A stretch of DNA of 64,000 bases. It comes from Alcanivorax jadensis T9. Its GTDB lineage: Bacteria > Pseudomonadota > Gammaproteobacteria > Pseudomonadales > Alcanivoracaceae. The DNA lies in contig NZ_ARXU01000010.1 in assembly GCF_000756655.1 (NCBI RefSeq), positions 62,001 through 126,000 of the forward strand, given 5' to 3'. Positions 59,689 through 64,000 of this stretch are shown one piece after another (the stretch's first letter is position 1; every line of letters starts with the position of its first letter). The notes below the pieces were generated by a model that searched no databases, was not told the DNA's origin, and saw only the letters and a program-made list of their open reading frames with translations. A program made the position numbers and the translations under genes.

Positions 59689-60315
59689 TTAACGACGCTC
59701 GCGGAGGGCTTTCAATGGTGCCGACAATTTATCCGGATGACGCGGGTGAATGGACGCATAGCATTCAAAAATTTCAGCCAGATCCTTTTCCATATCGCCA
59801 CAGGGTTCAATCACCCGGGCAAAGGTAATTTCTTTTTTCCGGTAGTCCGCTGTGGCCAACACAATGGGCACACCGGCCTGCTCGGCGATACGGTAAAAGC
59901 CGGTTTTCCATTGTGTGGCCCCACCCCGGGTGCCTTCCGGCGCCACCACCATGACCAGCTTGTCGCGGCTGTTGAACTGCGCCACGGTCTGCTCGACGAC
60001 CCCACCCGCCTTGTGGCGGGCAATGGGCAACGCTCCCATCCAGCGCAGCATTGCCCCAAACGGCCCCTTGAAGGCGCTATCCTTGATCATCACGTGAGCA
60101 TCCAGCCCCAGCTGCATCATCGCCGCCAGGGTATAGATACCATCCCAGTTGGACGTATGCGGCCCGCCGATGATGACTGCCTTGGGCACTGCCGGCATGG
60201 GATTGGTCACCCGCCAGCCTGCCAGGCGCAAAAAACCACTGGCCAGCCACCGGGAAAAGGCATTGCCGCGACGGGGATAATCAGAGTCCTGGGGTGACGA
60301 CATGGGATTGTCCAT
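59689..60315 (-). CDS. PlsC-like 1-acylglycerol-3-phosphate acyltransferase
   Basis: This 208-residue protein has the acyltransferase motifs GGPHTSNWD (HxxxxD; catalytic His) and VAPEGTRGG (substrate-binding), and ALPIARHKAGG. Family members acylate lysophosphatidate or related lipids at the membrane. No clear membrane segment is seen beyond the hydrophobic WLASGFLRLAGWRV region. The start at 60315 (MDNPMSS) or 60303 is likely; a GTG 36 bases further upstream is also open. It is alone and convergent with the GH31 gene. Confidence 0.85.
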   Translation of the reverse strand: MDNPMSSPQDSDYPRRGNAFSRWLASGFLRLAGWRVTNPMPAVPKAVIIGGPHTSNWDGIYTLAAMMQLGLDAHVMIKDSAFKGPFGAMLRWMGALPIARHKAGGVVEQTVAQFNSRDKLVMVVAPEGTRGGATQWKTGFYRIAEQAGVPIVLATADYRKKEITFARVIEPCGDMEKDLAEIFECYASIHPRHPDKLSAPLKALRERR

Positions 60316-60402
60316 TGCAAAGAGAGCGGCGATCATACCCACGCGGCCCAATGATCACATTGGCACTAACGCCCAACGAAGCCAGGAAACGATAACCGGC
60401 CC

Positions 60403-60900
60403 ATGAATCCCCTGCATTACCTGACCGGCTACCCCACCCAGATCCAGCAGCAGGCCCAAACCCTGGTGGACCGGGGGCAGCTGGGTGATTATCTGCAACA
60501 GCGCTACCCCGACAAGCATGATATTCAGGGCGACAAGGCCCTGTTCCAGTACGCCAACAGCCTGAAACAGCAATACCTGCGCAAGGCGCCGCCGCTGGGC
60601 AAGGCCCATTACGACGCCAAGCTGAAAACGCTGAGTCAGGCGCTGGGCATGCACACCCGGCAAACCCGTATTCACGGCAGCAAACTGCGCAGCCATAACA
60701 GCCTGCGCATCGCCAGCCAGTTCAAGGCGGCGCCAGAGGCCTTTCTGCGTATGATCGTGGTCCACGAACTGGCCCACTTCAAAGAAACCGACCACAACAA
60801 GGCGTTTTATCAGCTCTGCTCGCATATGGCGCCGGACTACCACCAGCTGGAGCTGGATACCCGGCTCTGGCTACTCTGGCAGGACACCACAAGCGGCTGA
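60403..60900 (+). CDS. YgjP-like metallopeptidase-domain protein
   Basis: This 165-residue protein has a zinc-binding HELAH in VVHELAHFKETDHNKAFYQL (about residues 121-140), the signature of the YgjP/SprT-like metal-dependent group. The Gly-rich-free preceding stretch HGSKLRSHNSLRIA is typical of the family. No signal peptide is present, so it is cytoplasmic. Substrate unknown. It is divergent from the acyltransferase gene. Confidence 0.78.
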   Translation: MNPLHYLTGYPTQIQQQAQTLVDRGQLGDYLQQRYPDKHDIQGDKALFQYANSLKQQYLRKAPPLGKAHYDAKLKTLSQALGMHTRQTRIHGSKLRSHNSLRIASQFKAAPEAFLRMIVVHELAHFKETDHNKAFYQLCSHMAPDYHQLELDTRLWLLWQDTTSG

Positions 60901-61214
60901 CAACCCTGCTCTTATCAGCACCTGCAGGTTCCCTTTACCCTCCCTTATCCGGGCCCGCCCAACAGCCACATAACATCAAAACCTCTCTATTCAACAATCA
61001 CTTACATTTCCGGCCACTCATATTGCCAGAGAGCATTCCAGCCAGTTTCATGTCTCCGCCATAAGGGCGTAGTATGAAATGACTTAACGTCATAACGCAG
61101 GGTCATCAGTGCCTCGGTTTGTGGCAATGCTGTACTGATCCTGCGCCAGTGTTCCCGCTGGCGGCCGCTCTATCCGCCTGCGCGGGACTCCAATCAGAGC
61201 CCAGGAGGTGTGTA
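60901..61214 (+). promoter_or_regulatory. Upstream region of acnA
   Basis: The 314-bp gap carries no gene. ATGACTTAACGTCAT (61079-61093) is a near-palindrome with arms ATGAC / GTCAT that could be an operator. AGGAGG (61203-61208) is the acnA ribosome-binding site. No confident promoter pair was seen. Confidence 0.45.
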
Positions 61215-63959
61215 GTGACACGGATTGGCCAGGACACCCTGAACAGCAAGAAAACGCTGGAAGCCAACGGCAAGACCTATCATTACTTCGATATCAATAC
61301 GGTCGCCGACAAGGGCTGGGGTGATCTCAGCAAGCTCCCTTTCTCCCTGAAAGTCCTTCTCGAAAACCTGCTCCGTTTTGAAGACGGCGACAGCGTCACC
61401 GGCGCTGACGTGGAAGCCGTGGTGCGCTGGCTGGAAAACAAGCGCTCTGACAAAGAGATCAACTATCGCCCGGCCCGGGTACTGATGCAGGATTTCACCG
61501 GTGTCCCCGGCGTGGTCGACCTGGCCGCCATGCGCGATGCCATCAAGAAGGCCGGTGGCGATCCCTCCCGCATTAACCCGCTAACGCCGGTGGATCTGGT
61601 GATCGACCACTCGGTAATGGTGGACAAGTTTGGTAATCCCCAGGCGTTCTCCGAGAACGTGGACATCGAATACCAGCGCAACCGGGAGCGTTACCAGTTC
61701 CTTCGCTGGGGCCAGAAAGCGTTCAACAACTTCCGGGTAGTCCCACCGGGTACCGGCATCTGCCACCAGGTGAATCTGGAATATCTGGCCAAGGGTGTGT
61801 GGTCCTCCGAGAGTGACGACGGCAACACCTACGCCTACCCGGATACACTGGTAGGCACCGACTCCCACACCACCATGATCAACGGCCTGGGCGTACTCGG
61901 CTGGGGTGTGGGCGGTATCGAGGCCGAGGCCGCCATGCTCGGCCAGCCCATTGCCATGCTGATTCCCGAGGTGATCGGCTTCAAGATCAGCGGCAAGCTG
62001 CGCGAGGGCATCACCGCCACCGACCTGGTACTCACCGTCACCGAGATGCTGCGTCGCCGTGGCGTGGTGGGCAAGTTTGTGGAATTCTTCGGCGACGGTC
62101 TGGCCGACCTGACCCTGGCCGACCGGGCCACCATCGCCAACATGGCGCCGGAATACGGCGCCACCTGTGGCTTCTTCCCCATCGATGAGCGCACCACCGA
62201 GTATATGGAGCTGTCCGGTCGCGACGCGGACACCATTGCCCTGGTCGAGGCCTACTGCAAGGCCCAGGGCCTGTGGCGCTCCAGTGCGGATCCGGACCCG
62301 GAATTCACCGACGTGCTGGAACTGGATCTGGGCGATGTGGTGCCCAGCCTGGCCGGCCCCAAACGGCCCCAGGACCGGGTGCCACTCACCGCGGTGAAAC
62401 GCACCTTCATTGATGTGGTCACCGAGACCCTCAAGCTCAACGACGACGAAATCAGCAAGCTGGAAGGCGAAGGCGGCCAGACCGCTGTGGGCAATCACGA
62501 GCCCAGTGGCGGCCAGGTACCGGTGGTGATCGACGGCCAGAAACACTTCATGAGCCACGGTGACGTGGTGATCGCTGCCATCACCTCCTGTACCAACACC
62601 TCCAACCCCAGCGTGATGCTGGCCGCCGGCCTGGTGGCGAAAAAGGCTGCCGAGAAAGGCATGAACCGCAAGCCCTGGGTGAAGACATCCCTGGCGCCGG
62701 GCTCCAAGGTGGTTACCGATTACCTGGACGTGACCGGCCTGCAGAAACCGCTCAACGATATCGGTTTCGATCTGGTGGGCTATGGCTGCACCACCTGTAT
62801 CGGCAACTCCGGCCCGCTGCCCGAGGAAATCGACAAGGCGATTGCCGAAGGCGATCTGGTGGTGGCCTCGGTGCTCTCCGGTAACCGTAACTTCGAAGGC
62901 CGGGTACATCAGAGCGTGCGCACCAACTGGCTGGCCTCTCCGCCACTGGTAGTGGCCTATGCCCTGGCCGGCACGGTGAAGATCGATCTGGACAAGGATC
63001 CCCTCGGCAAGGACAAGGACGGCAAGCCGGTCTACCTGAAAGATCTCTGGCCCAGCTCCGAGGAAATCCAGAATGAGCTGGTGAAGATCAACAACAGCAT
63101 GTTCCGCACCCAGTACGCCAGTGTCTTTGAAGGCGACGAGGTCTGGCAGAGCCTGCCAATCCCGGACTCCGAAACCTACGACTGGGACAGCAGCTCCACC
63201 TACATCCAGAACCCGCCCTTCTTCGACGGGCTGACCAAGGAAGTGGACGATGTGCAGCCGGTGAAGGATGCCCGCATCCTGGCGCTGCTTGGCGACTCCA
63301 TCACCACCGACCACATCTCCCCAGCCGGGGCCATCAAGGCTGACTCCCCCGCCGGTCATTATCTGCAAGGGCATGACGTGGAGCCCCTCGACTTCAACTC
63401 CTACGGCTCACGCCGGGGTAACCACGAAGTGATGATGCGCGGCACCTTCGCCAATATCCGCATCCGCAACGAGATGACCCCGGATATCGAGGGTGGCTTT
63501 ACCCGGCACCTGCCCGGTGGCGAAGAGATTTCCATCTACGGCGCCGCCATGCGCTACCAGAAGGATGGCGTACCCACGGTAGTCGTGGCCGGCAAGGAAT
63601 ACGGCACCGGCTCCAGCCGCGACTGGGCCGCCAAGGGCACCAACCTGCTGGGTGTGAAAGCGGTAATCGCCGAAAGCTACGAGCGCATTCACCGCTCCAA
63701 CCTGATCGGCATGGGCGTACTGCCACTGCAGTTCCCGGAAGGCACCGACCGCAAGACGTTGAACCTGGACGGCAGCGAGGAAGTGGATATTCCGGACCTG
63801 ACCAATGGCCTGAAGCCCAGTGACACCGTCACCGTGGTATTCCGCAAGGACGGCAAGGAACAGAAAGTCGAGGCCCTGTCACGGCTAGATACCGCTGCCG
63901 AAGTGGAGTACTACAAAAACGGCGGCATCCTGCACTATGTGCTGCGGCAGATGATGTAG
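61215..63959 (+). CDS. acnA: Aconitate hydratase A
   Basis: This 914-residue enzyme interconverts citrate and isocitrate. The start is GTG 61215, six bases after AGGAGG, giving MTRIGQDTLNSKKTL. The three 4Fe-4S Cys regions are visible: ITSCTNTSNPSVMLAAGLV, GYGCTTCIGNSG and the associated LLGDSITTDHISPAG and YGTGSSRDWAAKG blocks. Length fits AcnA (IRP-like), not AcnB. The frame reading into the gene from further upstream (61119) is not credible. It is monocistronic in the window; only low-complexity repeat follows the stop. Confidence 0.97.
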   Translation: MTRIGQDTLNSKKTLEANGKTYHYFDINTVADKGWGDLSKLPFSLKVLLENLLRFEDGDSVTGADVEAVVRWLENKRSDKEINYRPARVLMQDFTGVPGVVDLAAMRDAIKKAGGDPSRINPLTPVDLVIDHSVMVDKFGNPQAFSENVDIEYQRNRERYQFLRWGQKAFNNFRVVPPGTGICHQVNLEYLAKGVWSSESDDGNTYAYPDTLVGTDSHTTMINGLGVLGWGVGGIEAEAAMLGQPIAMLIPEVIGFKISGKLREGITATDLVLTVTEMLRRRGVVGKFVEFFGDGLADLTLADRATIANMAPEYGATCGFFPIDERTTEYMELSGRDADTIALVEAYCKAQGLWRSSADPDPEFTDVLELDLGDVVPSLAGPKRPQDRVPLTAVKRTFIDVVTETLKLNDDEISKLEGEGGQTAVGNHEPSGGQVPVVIDGQKHFMSHGDVVIAAITSCTNTSNPSVMLAAGLVAKKAAEKGMNRKPWVKTSLAPGSKVVTDYLDVTGLQKPLNDIGFDLVGYGCTTCIGNSGPLPEEIDKAIAEGDLVVASVLSGNRNFEGRVHQSVRTNWLASPPLVVAYALAGTVKIDLDKDPLGKDKDGKPVYLKDLWPSSEEIQNELVKINNSMFRTQYASVFEGDEVWQSLPIPDSETYDWDSSSTYIQNPPFFDGLTKEVDDVQPVKDARILALLGDSITTDHISPAGAIKADSPAGHYLQGHDVEPLDFNSYGSRRGNHEVMMRGTFANIRIRNEMTPDIEGGFTRHLPGGEEISIYGAAMRYQKDGVPTVVVAGKEYGTGSSRDWAAKGTNLLGVKAVIAESYERIHRSNLIGMGVLPLQFPEGTDRKTLNLDGSEEVDIPDLTNGLKPSDTVTVVFRKDGKEQKVEALSRLDTAAEVEYYKNGGILHYVLRQMM

Positions 63960-64000
63960 GAGAAGCTACCAGCTTCGAGCTGCTAGCTACGGGCAGTAAC
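63960..64000. repeat. AGCT-rich low-complexity sequence after acnA
   Basis: The last 41 bases contain AAGCTACCAGCTTCGAGCTG and CTAGCTACGGG, rich in AGCT/GCTAC steps like the array at 11742. The element continues beyond the window. Confidence 0.5.

Noticed and set aside
61119-61214. N-terminal extension of aconitase
   Set aside because: The residues before the GTG at 61215 do not resemble aconitase, and a strong AGGAGG lies just before that GTG.
61581-63374. 597-codon minus-strand frame
   Set aside because: Shadow of acnA, with no conserved motif.

Overview
The window reads as a chromosomal segment of a marine gammaproteobacterium, most likely an Alcanivorax-type hydrocarbon degrader. This is inferred from the CYP153-type alkane P450 with its own ferredoxin and divergent AraC regulator, the Pseudomonas-like nrdAB arrangement and generally GC-rich coding sequence. 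No rRNA, tRNA, CRISPR array or intact mobile element was seen.

Layout: (1) 1-7.4 kb: a FecA-like TonB receptor with a Fur-box-like site (cut by the window edge), an orphan hydantoinase B subunit, argD-argF, and a lone FbpC-like ABC ATPase. (2) 7.4-14.5 kb: two overlapping membrane GGDEF cyclases, glpK, a perfect 55-copy heptanucleotide array, and an RstAB-like two-component system. (3) 14.5-19.5 kb: nrdA-nrdB behind a regulatory region with two NrdR-box-like palindromes and a DnaA box. (4) 19.5-25 kb: an AT-richer accessory patch with an Mrr-type restriction enzyme, an EEP-family nuclease-like protein, a transposase remnant, and the CYP153-ferredoxin operon with its AraC regulator. (5) 25-31 kb: a small acidic protein, an exported amidohydrolase, and an acetolactate-synthase-like enzyme paired with an aldehyde dehydrogenase. 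(6) 31-36 kb: a four-gene archaic (Csu-type) chaperone-usher pilus operon behind a perfect CRP/Vfr half-site pair. (7) 36-47 kb: Na/Pi cotransporter, a divergent phosphoketolase-family enzyme, a P2-type cation ATPase, a beta-CASP metallo-hydrolase, a GH114-like protein and a Kef-type antiporter. (8) 47-51 kb: a porin plus small binding-protein pair and an ABC1 kinase. (9) 51-60 kb: three successive large lipoproteins, namely a dipeptidase-like amidohydrolase, a beta-helix/diheme cytochrome fusion and a GH31 glycosidase. (10) 60-64 kb: acyltransferase, YgjP-like protease and acnA.

The least explained structures are intergenic. Several gene ends are joined directly to low-complexity sequence: inverted AT-rich arms around internal terminators (3811-4053, 7281-7429, 47195-47374) and the 386-bp GTAGCTC array whose first repeat forms part of a kinase stop codon. 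The best candidate for an undescribed protein system is the lipoprotein locus at 51-60 kb. A second candidate is the EEP-Mrr pair. Neither can be proven from this sequence alone.
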